64,000 nucleotides of DNA from Petrolisthes cinctipes (lineage: Eukaryota; Arthropoda; Malacostraca; Decapoda; Porcellanidae): positions 3,134,151 through 3,198,150 of the forward strand of contig JAWQEG010001306.1 in assembly GCA_033782935.1 (NCBI GenBank). The letters run 5' to 3'. Under the pieces are notes generated by a model that was given only the letters and a program-made list of their open reading frames with translations, did no database searches and was not told where the DNA came from. Below, piece after piece: positions 12,861 to 26,520 of the stretch (positions within the stretch are counted from its first letter, which is position 1; every line of letters starts with the position of its first letter). Made by a program: the position numbers and the translations under genes.

Positions 12861-15800
12861 AAAGTTTCGGGTGTTTTGGGACTGAATTTAAGATATCGAC
12901 TTTTTGGCACCTAAAATATCGATTTTTAGCATGTTTTTAGCCTATATTTTGAAAATATTCTAGCACTGAGTAGGCATGTACAGATTGCTTCTGGGACCCC
13001 AAAATATTAAATTTTAGGGTGTTTTGAGACTGAATTTGAGATATAAACGGGTACAGAAGATACATGCACATATTGACTTTGGGCATCTAAATTATCGATT
13101 TTCAGCATGTTTTAGGCCTGTATTTTGAAAATACTCTAACACGGAATAGGCATGTACAGATCGCTTCTGGGACCCCAAAATATCGAATTTTCGGGTGTTT
13201 TGAGCCTGAATTTGAGATATAAACGGGTACTGAAGATGCATGCACATATCGACTTTTGGGCACCTAAAAGATCGATTTTCAGTATGTTTTTGGCCTGTAT
13301 TTTGAAAATACTTTAACACGGAGTAGGCATGTACAGATCGCTTCTGGGACCCCTAAATATAGAATTTTCGGTTGTTTTGGGCCTTAATTTGAGATATCGC
13401 CTTTACGCACCTAAAATATCGATTTTTAACTTGTTTTGAGCCTATATTTTGAAAATATTCGAGCACTGAGTAGGCATGTACAGATCGCTACTGAGACCCC
13501 AAAATATCGAATTTTCGGGTGTTTTGAGCCTGAATTTCAGATATAAACGAGTACAGAAGATGCATGCACATATCGACTTTTGGGCACCTAAAATATCGAT
13601 TTTGAGCATGTTTTGAGCCTATATTTTGAAAACAATCTAGCACTGAGTAGGCATGTAGAGATCGCTTTTGGGACCCCAAAATATCGAATTTTCGGGTGTT
13701 TTAAGCCTAAATTTGAGATATAAACGAGTATCGAAGATGCATACACATATTGACTTTGGTCCCCAAAAATATCGATTTTCAGCATGTTTTGGGCCTGAAT
13801 TTTGAAAATACTCTAACACGGAGTAGGCATGTACAGATCGCTTGTGGGACCCCAAAATATCGAATTTTCGGGTGTTTTGGGCCTGAATTTAAGATATCGC
13901 CTTTACGCACATAAAATATCGATTTTTAACATGTTTTGACCCTATATTTTGAAAATATTCGAGCACTGAGTAGGCATGTACAGATCGCTTCTGGGACCCC
14001 AAAATATCGAATTTTCGGGTGTTTTGAGCCAGAATTTGAGCTATAAACGAGTACAGAAGATGCATGCACATATCGACTTTTGGGCACCTAAAATATCGAT
14101 TTTTAGCATGTTTTTAGCCTATATTTTGATAATATTGTAGCACTGAGTAGGCATGTACAGATTGCTTCTGGGACCCCAAAATATTGAATTTTCGGGTGTT
14201 TTGAGCCTGAATTTGAGATAGAAACGGGTACAGAAGATACATGCACATATTGACTTTGGGCATCGAAAATATCAATTTTCAGCATGTTTTGGGCCTGTAT
14301 TTTGAAAATACTCTAACACGTAGTAGGCATGTACAGATCGCTTCTGGGACCCCAAAATATCGAATTTTCGGGTATTTTGAGCCTGAATTTGAGATATAAA
14401 CGGGTACTGAAGATGCATGCACATATCGACTTTTGGGCACCTAAAACATCGATTTTGAGCCTGTTTTGGGCCTGTATTTTGAAAATACTCTAACACGGAG
14501 TAATCATGTACAGATCGCTTCTGGGACCCCAAAATATCGAATTTTCGGGTGTTTTGGGCCTGAATTTGAGATATTGCCTTTACACACCTAAAATATCGAT
14601 TTTTAGCATGTTTTGAGCCTATATTTTGAAAATATTCTAGCACTGAGTTGGCATGTACAGATCGCTTTTGGGACCCCTATATATCGAATTTTCGGGTGTT
14701 TTGAGCCTGAATTTGAGATATAAACGGGTACAGAAGATACATGCATATATTGACTTTGGGTATCTAAAATATCGATTTTGAGCATGTTTTGGGCATGTAT
14801 TTTGAAAATACTCTAACACGGAGTAGGCATGTACAGATCGCTTCTGGGACCCCAAGATATCGAATTTTCGGGTGTTTTGGCCTGAATTTGAGATATAAAC
14901 GGGTACTAAAGATGCATGCACATATCGACTTTTGGGCACCTAAAACATCGATTTTGAGCATGTTTTTGGCCTGTATTTCTTAAGTACTCTAACACGGAGT
15001 AGGCATGTACAGATCGCTTCTGGGACCCCATAATATCGAATTTTCGGGTGTTTTGGGCCTGAATTTGAGATATCGCCTTTACGCACCTAAAATATCGATT
15101 TTTAGCATGGTTTGAGCCAATATTTTGAAAATATTCTATCACTGAGCGATGTACAGATCGCTTCTGGGACCCCAAAATATCGAATTTTCGGGTGTTTTGA
15201 GCCTGAATTTGAGATATAAACGGGTACAGAAGATACATGCACATATTAACTTTGGGCATCTAAAATATCGATTTTCAGCATGTTTTGGGCCTGTATTTTG
15301 AAAATACTCTAACACGGAGAAGGCATGTACAGATCGCTTCTGGGACCCCAAAAAATCGAATTTTCGGGTGTTTTGAGCCTGAATTTAAGATATAAACAGG
15401 TACTGAAGATGCATGCACATATCGACTTTTGGGCACCTAAAACATCGATTTTGAGCATGTTTTGGGCCTGTATTTCGAAAATACTCTAACACGGAGTAGG
15501 CATGTACAGATCGCTTCTGGGACCCCAAAATATCGAATTTTCGGGTGTTTTGAGCCTGAATTTGAGATATAAACGGGTACAGAAGATACATGCATATATT
15601 GACTTTGGGTATCTAAAATATCGATTTTGAGCATGTTTTGGGCATGTATTTTGAAAATACTCTAACACGGAGTAGGCATGTACAGATCGCTTCTGGGACC
15701 CCAAAATATCGAATTTTCGGGTGTTTTGGGACTGAATTTGAGATATCGACTTTACGCACCTAAAATATCGATTTTTAGCATGTTTTGAGCCTATATTTTG

Positions 15801-17824
15801 AAAATATTCTATCACTGAGTAGGCATGTACAGATCGCTTCTGGGACCCCAAAATATCGAGTTTTCGGGTGTTTTGAGCCTGGATTTGAGATATAAACGAG
15901 TACAGAAGATGCATGCACATATCGACTTTTGGGCACCTAAAATATCGATTTTGAGCATTTTTTGAGCCTATATTTTGAAAACATTCTAGCACTGAGTAGG
16001 CATGTTCAGATCTCTTCTGGGACCCCAAAATATCGAATTTTCGGGTGTTTTGAGCCTGAATTTGAGATATAAACGAGTATAGAAGATGCATACACATATT
16101 GACTTTGGGCACCAAAAATATCGATTTTTAGCATATTTTGGGCCTTGAATTTTGAAAATACTCAACACGGAGTAGGCATGTACAGATCGCTTCTGGGACC
16201 CCAAAATATCGAATTTTCGGGTGTTTAGGGCCAGAATTTGAGATATAAACGGGTACAGAAGATGCATGCACATATCGACTTTTGGACACCTAAAAGATCG
16301 ATTTATAGTATGTTTTTGGCCTGTATTTTGAAAATACTCTAACACGGAGTAGGCATGTACAGATCCCTTCTGGGACCCCTAAATATCGAATTTTCGGGTG
16401 TTTTGGGACTGAATTTGAGATATCGACTTTTTGGCACCTAAAAGATCGATTTTTAGCATGTTTTTAGCCTATATTTTGAAAATATTCTAGCACTGAGTAG
16501 GCATGTACAGATCGCTTTTGGGACCCCAAAATATTGAATTTTCGGGTGTTTTGAGCCTGAATTTGAGATATAAACGGGTACAGAAGATACATGCACATAT
16601 TGACTTTGGGCATCTAAAATATCGATTTTCAGCATGTTTTGGGCCTGTATTTTGAAAATACTCTAACACGGAGTAGGTATGTACAGATCGCTTCTGGGAC
16701 CCCAAAATATCGAATTTTCGGGTGTTTTGAGCCTGAATTTGAGATATAAACGAGTATAGAAGATGTATACACATATTGACTTTGGGCACCAAAAATATCG
16801 ATTTTTAGCATGTTTTGGGCCTGAATTTTGAAAATACTCTAACACGGAGTAGGCATGTACAGATCGCTTCTGGGACCCCAAAATATCGAATTTTCGGGTG
16901 TTTTGAGCCTGAATTTGAGATATAAACGAGTATAGAAGATGTATACACATATTGACTTTGGGCACCAAAAATATCGATTTTTAGCATGTTTTGAGACTTT
17001 ATTTTGAAAATATTTTAGCACTGAGTAGGCATGTACAGATCGCTTCTGGGACCCCAAAATATCGAATTTTCGGGTGTTTTGAGCTTGAATTTGTGATATA
17101 AACGAGTACAGAAGATGCATGCACATATCGACTTTTGGGCACCTAAAAGATCGATTTTCAGTATATTTTTAGCCTGTATTTTGAAAATACTCTAACACGG
17201 AGTAGGCATGTACAGATCGCTTCTGGTACCCCTAAATATCGAATTTCCGGGTGTTTTGGGCCTTAATTTGAGATATCGACTTTTTGGCACCTAAAATATA
17301 GATTTTTAGCATGTTTTTAGCCAATATTTTGAAAATATTCTAGCACTGAGTAGGCATGTACAGATTGCTTCTGGGACCCCAAAATATTGAATTTTAGGGT
17401 GTTTAGGGCCAGAATTTGAGATAGAAACATGTACAGAAAATGCATGAACATATCGACTTTTGGGCACCTAAACGATTGATATTCAGTATGTTTTTGGCCT
17501 GTATTTTGAAAATACTCTAACACGGAGTAGGCATATACAGATCGCTTATGGGACCCCTAAATATCGAATTTTCGGGTGTTTTGAGCCTGAATTTGAGATA
17601 TAACCGGGTACTGAAGATGCATGCACATATCGACTTTTGGGCACCTAAAACATCGATTTTGAGCATGTTTTGGGCCTGTATTTTGTAATTACTCTAACAC
17701 GGAGTAGGCATGTACAGATCGCTTCAAGGACCCCAAAATATCGAATTTTCGGGTGTTTTGGGCCTGAATTTGAGATATCGCCTTTACGCACCTAAAATAT
17801 CGATTTTTAGCATGTTTTGAGACT

Positions 17825-18490
17825 TTATTTTGAAAATATTCTAGCACTGAGTAGGCATGTACAGATTGCTTCTGGGACCCCCAAATATTGAATTTTCGGG
17901 TGTTTTCAGCCTGAATTTGAGATATAAACGGGTACAGAAGATACATGCACATATTGACTTTGGGCATCTAAAATATCGATTTTCAGCATGTTTTGGGCAT
18001 GTATTTTGAAAATACTCTAACACGGAGTAGGCATGTACAGATCGCTTCTGGGACCCCAAAATATCGAATTTTCGGGTGTTTTGAGCCTGAATTTGAGATA
18101 TAAACGGGTACTGAAGATGCATGCACATATCGACTTTTTGGAACCTAAAACATCGATTTTGAGCATGTTTTGGGCCTGTATTTTGAAAATACTCTAACAC
18201 GGAGTAGGCATGTATAGATCGCTTCTGGGACCCCTAAATATCGAATTTTCGGGTGTTTTGGGACTGAATTTGAGATATCGACTTTTGGCACCAAAAATAT
18301 CGATTTTTAGCATGTTTTGAGCCTATATTTTGAAAATATTCTAGCACTGAGTAGGCATGTACAGATTGCTTCTGGGACCCCAAAATATTGAATTTTCGGG
18401 TGTTTAGGGCCAGAATTTGAGATATAAACGGGTACAGAAGATGCATGCACATATCGACTTTTGGGCACCTAAAAGATCGATTTTCAGTAT
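17825..18490 (-). repeat. Satellite segment with a near-identical copy 11 kb away (copy 2)
   Basis: Partner of 6,760-7,430 (see that entry). It differs from the first copy by a handful of bases and single-base deletions, for example GACTTTTGGCACC against GATTTTTGGCTCC. Confidence 0.85.
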
Positions 18491-21400
18491 GTTTTTGGCC
18501 TGTATTTTGAAAATACTCTAAAACGGAGTAGGCATGTACAGATCGCTTCTGGGACCCCTAAATATCAAATTTTCGGGTGTTTTGGGCCTTAATTTGAGAT
18601 ATCGACTTTTTGGCACCTAAAATATCGATTTTTAGCATGTTTTTAGCCTATATTTTGAATATATTCTGGCACTGAGTAGGCATGTACAGATTTCTTCTGG
18701 GACCCCAAAATATTGAATTTTCGGGTGTTTAGGGCCAGAATTTGAGATATAAACGGGTACAGAAGATGCATGCACATATTGACTTTGGGCATCTAAAATA
18801 TCGATTTACAGCATGTTTTGGGCATGTATTTTGAAAATACTCTAACACGGAGTAGGCATGCAAATATTTTAAAAATACAGGCTCAAAACATGATGAAAAT
18901 CGATAATTTAGGTGCCCAAATTCAATATGTGCATACTTTTTCTGTACCCTTTTATATCACAAATTCTGGCTCAAAACACCCGAAAATTCAATATTTTTTG
19001 TGCCCAGAAGCGATCTGTACATGCCTACTTAGTGTCAGAATATTTTCATAATACAGGCCCAAAACATGATGAAAAAAGATATTTTAGGTCCCCAAAGTTG
19101 ATATGTGCATGCATTTTTTGTACCCGTTTATCTCCGGAATTCAGGCTAAAAACACCCGAAAATTCGATATTTTTGGGTACCAGAAGCTATCTGTACATGC
19201 CTACTCACTGCTTAAATATTTTCAAAATACAGGTCCAAAACATGCTGAAAATCGATATTTTATGTGCAAAAAGTCGATATGTATGTGCATCTTCTGTACT
19301 CGTTTATATCCCAAATTCTGGCTCAAAACACACGAAAATTAGATATTTTTGGGTCCCAGAAGCGATCTGTGCATGCCTACTCAGTGTTAGCATATTTTCT
19401 AGATACATGCCCAAAACATGCTGAAAATCGATATTTTAGGTGCCCAAAATCAGTATGTGCATTCCTGTTCAGGACCCGTTTATATCACAAATTAAGGCTC
19501 AAAACACCCAAAAAATCTATATAATTTGGTCCAAGAAGTAATCTCTACATGCCTACTCAGTGTTAAAATATTTTCAAAATACAGGTCCAAAACATGCTGA
19601 AAATCGATATTTTAGATGCCCAAAATCGATATGTGCATGCATCTTCGGTACTCGTTTATATCGCAAATTCAGGCTAAAAACACCCGAAAATTCGAGATTT
19701 TGGGGTCCCAGAAGCGATTTGTACATGCCTAATCAGAGCTAGAATATTGTTTTTAATACAGTCTCAAAACATGCTGAAAATCGATATTTTAGATGCCCAA
19801 AATCGATATGTACATGCATCTTCTTTACCCGTTTATAACCCAAATTCAGGCTCAAAACACCCGAAAATTCGATATTTTTTGTGTCCCAGAAGCGATCTGT
19901 ACATGCCTTCTCAGTGAAAGAACATTTTCAAAATAAACGCCCAAAACATGCAAAAATCCATATTTTTGGTGCTCAAAGTCGATTCTGCATGTATCTTCTG
20001 TACCCGTTTTTATCTCAAATTCACGCGCAAAACACCCGAAAATTTAATATTTTTGGGTCCCAGAAGCGATCTGTACATACCTACTCAGTGCTATAATTTG
20101 TTCAGAATATAGGCTCAAAACATGCTAAAAATCGATATTTTAGTTGTCCATAGTCGATATGTGTATGCATCTTCTGTACCCGTTTATAACCCAAATTCAG
20201 GCTCAAAACACCCGAAAATTCGATATTTTCCCGTCCCAGAAGCGATATGTACATGCCTACTCAGTGAAATAATATTTTCAAAATAAAGGCCCAAAACATG
20301 CAAAAATCCATATATTTGGTGCTCGAAGTCGATTGTGCATGCATCTACTGTACCCGTTTATATCCCAAATTCTGGCTCAAAACACCAAAAATTCAATATT
20401 ATTTGTGCCCAGAAGAGATCTGTACATGCCTACTCAGTGTTAGAACATTTTCAAAATACAGGCCCAAAACATGCTGAAAATCGATATTTTAGGTGCCCAA
20501 AGTCGATATGTGCATGCATCTTCTGTACCCGTTTATATCCCAAATTCCGGCTCAAAACACCCGAAAATTTGATATTTTTGGGTCCCTGAAGCGATCTGTA
20601 CATGCCTACTCAGTGTTAGAGTAATTTCAAAATACAGGCCCAAAACATGCTAAAAATCCATATTTTGGATGCCCAAAGTCAATATGTGCATGCATCTTCT
20701 GTACCCATTTATATCCCAAATTTAGGCTAAAAAAAAACAAAAATTCGATATTTTAGGATTCCTGAAGCGATCTGTACATGTCTACTCAGTGCTAGAATAT
20801 TTTCAAAATATAGGCCCAAAACATGCTAAAAATCGATATTTTATGTGGAAAAGTCGATATGTGCATGTATCTTATGTACCCGTTTATATCTCAAATTCAG
20901 GCTCAGAACACCCGAAAACTCGATATTTTGGGATCCCAGAAGCGATCTGTACATGCCTACACAGTGCTATAAAATTTTCAACATATAGGCCCAAAACATG
21001 CTAAAAATCGATATTTTGGTTGCAAATAGTCGATATGTGCATGCATCTTCTGTACCAGTTTATATCTCAAATTCAGGATCAAAACACCCGAAAATTCTAT
21101 ATTATTCGGTCCCAGAAGCGATCTGTACATGTCTACTCCTTGTTATAATGTTTTCAAGATACAGACCCAAAACATGCTAAAAATCGTCTTTTAGGTGTAA
21201 AAAGTTGATATGTCTATGCATCTTCTGTACCAGTTTATATTCCAAATTCAGGCTCAAAACACCCGAAAACTCGATATTTTTGGGTCCCATTAGCGATCTG
21301 TACATGCCTACTCCTTGCTAGAATGTGTTCAAGTTACAGACCGAAAACATGCTCAAAATCGATATTTTAGGTGCTAAAAGTCGATATGTGCATGCATCTT

Positions 21401-24400
21401 CTGTACCCGTTTATATCTCAAATTCAGGCTCAAAACACCTGAAAACTCGATATTTTGGGATCCCAGAAGCGATCTGTACATGCCTACTCGGTGCTATAAT
21501 ATTTTCAAAATACAGGCCCAAAACATGATGAAAATCGATATTTTAGGTGCCCAAAGTCAATATATGTATGCATCTTCTGTACCCGTTTATATCCTAAATT
21601 CAGGCTCAAAACACCCGAAAATTCGAATTTTTGGGGTCCCAGAAGCGATCTGTACACGCCTACTCCGTGTTAGAGTATTTTCAAAATACAGGCTCAAATC
21701 ATGATAAAAATCGATATTTTGGGTCCTCAAAGTCGATATGTACATGCATCTTCTGTACCCGTTTATATCTCAAATTCAGGATAAAAAAACCCGAAAATTC
21801 TATATTATTGTGTCCCAGAAGCGATCTGTACATGTCTACTCCTTGCTAGAATGTTTTCAAGATACAGACCCAAAACATGCTAAAAATCGTATTTTAGGTG
21901 CAAAAAGTTGATATGTGCATGCATCTTCAGTACCCTTTTATATCTCAAATTCACGCTCAAAACACCCGATAATTCAGTATTTTGGGGTCCCAGAAACGAT
22001 CTGTACATGCCTACTCAGTGCTTGAATATTTTCAAAATATAGGACCAAAACATGCTGAAAATCGATATTTTAGGTGCCCAAAGTCGATATGTGCATAATT
22101 CATCTGTACCTGTTTATATCTCAAATTCAGGCTCAAAATACCCAAAAATTCGTTATTTTTGGGTCCCAGAAGCGATCTGTACATGCCTACTCCGTGTTAG
22201 AGTATTTTCGAAATACAGGCCCAAAACATGCTGAAAATCAATATTTTAGGTGCCCATAGTCAATATGTGTATTCATCTTCTTTACCCGTTTATATTCCAA
22301 ATTCAGGCTCAAAACACCCGAAAATTCGATATTTTTGCGTCCCAGAAGCGATCTGTACATGCAGACTCAGTGCTAGAATATTTTCAAAATATAAGCTCAA
22401 AACATGCTAAAAATCGACATTTTAGGTGTCCAAAGTCGATATGTGTATGCATCTTCTGTACCCGTTTATATCTCAAATTCAGGCTCAAAACACCCGAAAA
22501 TTCGATATTTTTGGGTCCCATTAGCGATCTGTACATGCCTACTCCTTGCTTGAATGTTTTCAAGTTACAGACCCAAAACATGCTGAAAATCGATAATATA
22601 GGTGCAAAAAGTCGATATGTGCATGTATCTTCAGTATCCGTTTATAAATCAAATTCAGGCTCAAAACACCCGAAAATTCGATATTTTGGGGTCCCAGAAG
22701 CGATCTGTACATGCCTACTCCGTGTTAGAGTATTTTCGATATTCAGGCCCAAAACATGATGAAAATCGACATTTTAGGTCCCCAAAGTCAATATGTGTAT
22801 GAATCTTCTTTACCCGTTTATATTCCAAATTCAGGCTAAAAACACCCGAAAATTCAAAATTTTTGGGTACCAGAAGCGATCTGTACATGCCTACTCAGTG
22901 CTTGAATATTTTCAAAATATAGGCCCAAAACAAGCTAAAAATCGATATTTTAGGTGCCCAAAGTCGATATGTGCATGCATATTCTGTACCCGTTTATATC
23001 TCAAATTCAGGCTCAAAATACCCGAAAATTCAATATTTTTACGTCCCAGAAGCAATTTGTACATGCCTACTCCTTGCTAGAATGTTTTCAAGATACAGAC
23101 AGAAAACATGCTCAAAATCGATATTTTAGGTGCAAAAAGACGATATGTGCAGGTATCTTCTGTACCCGTTTATATATCAAATTCAGACTCAAAACACCCT
23201 AAAATTCATAATTTTTGGGTCCCAGAAGCGATCTGTACATGCCTACTCAGTGCTAGAATTTTTTCAAAATATAGGCTAAAAAGATGCTAAAAATCGACAT
23301 TTTAGATATCCAACGTCGATATGTGTATGCATCTTCTGTACCCGTCTATATCTCAAATTCAGGCTCAAAACACCCGAAAATTCAATATTTTTGGGTAAAA
23401 GAAGGGATCCTAACATGCCTACTCAGTGCTAGAATATTTTCAAAATATAGGCCCAAAACATGCAAAAAATCGATATTTTAGGTTCCCAAAGTCGATATGT
23501 GCATGCATATTCTGTACCCGTTTATATCTCTAATTCAGGATCAAAACACCCGAAAATTCGATATTTTTGGGTCCCAGGAGCGATCTGTACATGCCTACTC
23601 AGTGTTAGAGTATTTTCAAAATACAGGCCCAAAACATGCTGAAAATCGATATTTTAGGTGCCCAAAGTCAATATGTGTATGCATCTTCTGTACCCGTTTA
23701 TATCCTAATTTCAGGCTCAAAACACCCGAAAATTCGATATTTTTGTGTCCCAGAAGCGATCTGTACATGACTAATCCGTGTTAGTGTATTTTCAAAATAC
23801 ATGCCCAAAACATGCTGAAAATCGATATTTTGGTTGCCCAAAGTCGATATGTGCATGCATCTTCTGTACCCGTTTATATCTCAAATTCAGGTTCAAAACA
23901 CCCGGTAATTCGATGTTATTGGGTCCCAGAAGCAATCTGTACATGTCTACTCCTTGCTAGAATGTTTTTAAGATACAGACCCAAAACATGCTAAAAATCG
24001 ATATTTTAGGTGCAAAAAGTCGATATGTGTATGCATCATCTGTACCCGTATATATCTCAAATCAGGTTCAAAACACCCGAAAATTCGATATTTTTAGTCC
24101 CAGAAGCGATCTGTACATGCCTACTCAGTGCTAGAATATTTTCAAAATATAGGCCCAAAACATGCTAAACATCGATATTTTAGGTGCCCAAAGTCGATAT
24201 GTGCATGCATCATCTGTACCCGTTTATATCTCAAATTCAGGCTTAAAACACCCGAAAATTCGATAATTTGGGGTCCCAGAAGTAATTTGTACATGCCTAC
24301 TCCGTAATAGAGTATTTTCAAAATACAGGCCCAAAACATGCTGAAAATCGATATTTTAGGTGCCCAAAGTCAATATGTGTATTCATCTTCTCTACCCGTT

Positions 24401-26520
24401 TATATCCCAAATTCTGGTTCAAAACACCCGAAAATTCAATATTTTTGCGTCCCAGAAGCGATTTGTACATGCCTACTCCTTGCTAGAATGTTTTCAAGAT
24501 ACAGACCGAAAACATGCTCAAAATCAATATTTTTGGTGCAAAAAGACGATATGTGCATGTATCTTCAGTACCCGTTTATATATCAAATTCAGGCTCAAAA
24601 CACCCTAAAATTCAATATTTTTGGGTCAAAGAAGGGATCTGTACATGCCTACACAGTGCTAGAATTTTTTCAAAATATAGGCTCAAAACATGCTAAAAAT
24701 CGACATTTTAGGTGTCCAACGTCGACATGTGTATGCATCTTCTGTACCCGTTTATATCTCAAATTCTGGCTCAAAACACCCGAAAATTCAATATTTTTGG
24801 GTCAAAGAAGGGATCTGTACATGACTACTCCGTGTTAGTGTATTTTCAAAGTACATGCCCAAAACATGCTGAAAATCAATATTTTGGTTGCCCAAAGTCG
24901 ATATGTGCATGCATCTTCTGTACCCGTTTATATCTCAAATTGAGGTTCAAAACACCCGGTAATTCGATATTATTGGGTCCCAGAAGCGATCTGTACATGT
25001 CTACTCCTTGCTAGAATGTTTTTAAGATTCAGAACCAAAACATGCTTAAAATCGATATTTTAGGTGCAAAAAGTCGATATGTGTATGCATCTTCTGTACC
25101 CGTTTATATCTCAAATTCAGGTTCAAAATACCCGAAAATTCGATATTTTTAGTCCCAGAAGCGATCTGTACATGCCTACTCCTTGCTAGAATGTTTTCAA
25201 GATACAGACCGAAAACATGCTCAAAATCGATATTTTAGGTGCAAAAAGACGATATGTGCATGTATCTTCAGTACCCGTTTACATATCAAATTCAGGCTCA
25301 AAACACTTAAAAAATCAATATTTTGGGGTCCCAGAAGCGATCTGTACATGCCTACTCAGTGCTAGAATGTTTTCAAAATATAGGCTCAAAACATGCTAAA
25401 AATCGACATTTTAGGTGTCCAACGTCGATATGTGTATGCATCTTCTGTACCCGTTTATATCTCAAATTCAGGCTCAAACACCCGAAAATACGAAATATTT
25501 TGGTCCCAGAAGCGATCTGTACATGCCTACTCCGTGTTAGTGTATTTTCAAAATACAGGCCAAAAACCTGCTGAAAATCGATATTTTAGGTGCCCAAAGT
25601 CACTATATGTATGCATCTTCTGTACCCGTTAATATCCCAAATTCAGGCTCAAATCACCCGAAAACTCGATATTTTTGGGTCCCAGAAGCAATCTGTACAT
25701 GCCTACTCAGTGCTAGAATATTTTCAAAATACAGGCCGAAAACATGCTAAAATCGATATTTTGGTTGCCCAAAGTCGATAATATTATGTACATGCATCTT
25801 CTGTACCCGTTCATATCTCAAATAAACACCCGAAAATTCAATATTTTGGGGTCCCAGAAGCGATCTGTACATGCCTACTCAGTGCTAGAATATTTTCAAA
25901 ATATAGGCCCAAAACATGCTAAAAATCGATATTTTAGGTGCCCAAAGTTTATATTTCAAATTCAGGCCCAAAACACACGAAAATTCGATATTTTGGGGTC
26001 CCAGAAACGATCTGTACATGCCTACTCCGTGTTAGAGTATTTTCATTATACAGGCCCAAATCATACTGAAAATAGATCTTTTAGGTGCCCAAAAGTCAAT
26101 ATGTGCATGCATCTTTTGTACCCGTTTATATCTCAAATTCAGGCTCCAAACACCCGAAAATTCGAAATTTTGGTGTCCCAGAAGCGATCTGTACATGCCT
26201 ACCCAGTGCTAGAATGTTTTCAAAATATAGGCTCAAAACATGCTAAAAATCTATATTTTAATTGTCCAAAGTCGATATGTACATGCATCTACTGTACCCG
26301 TTTATATCTCAAATTCATACTCAAAAAACCCGAAAAATCGATATTTTGGGGTCCAAGAAGTGATCTGTACATGCCTACTTAGTGCTAGAATATTTTCAAA
26401 ATATAGGCCCAAAACATGCTAAAAATCGATATTTTATGTGCCCAAAGTCGATATCTCAAATTCAGGCCCAAAACACCCGAAAAATCAATATTTTGGGGTC
26501 CCAGAAGCGAACTGTACATG

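Larger units (their letters stand above)
1..18860 (-). repeat. Satellite array, block 1 (177/148-bp monomers, reverse orientation)
   Basis: Head-to-tail tandem repeat whose unit begins AGGCATGTACAGATCGCTTC on the plus strand and recurs every 176-177 or 147-149 bp with no unique DNA between copies. The short class lacks a 29-bp block (the stretch after GAGATAT that contains the GGGTACAGAAGATGCATGCA part), which lies between two ATAT motifs. Two alternative monomer ends occur, one ending CTAACACGGAGT and one CTAGCACTGAGT, and they alternate with the long and short classes. The array already fills the first base, so its left end is outside the window. Long ORFs on the minus strand arise because 177 is divisible by three. 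They break wherever a short monomer occurs and have no gene-like features. Confidence 0.97.
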
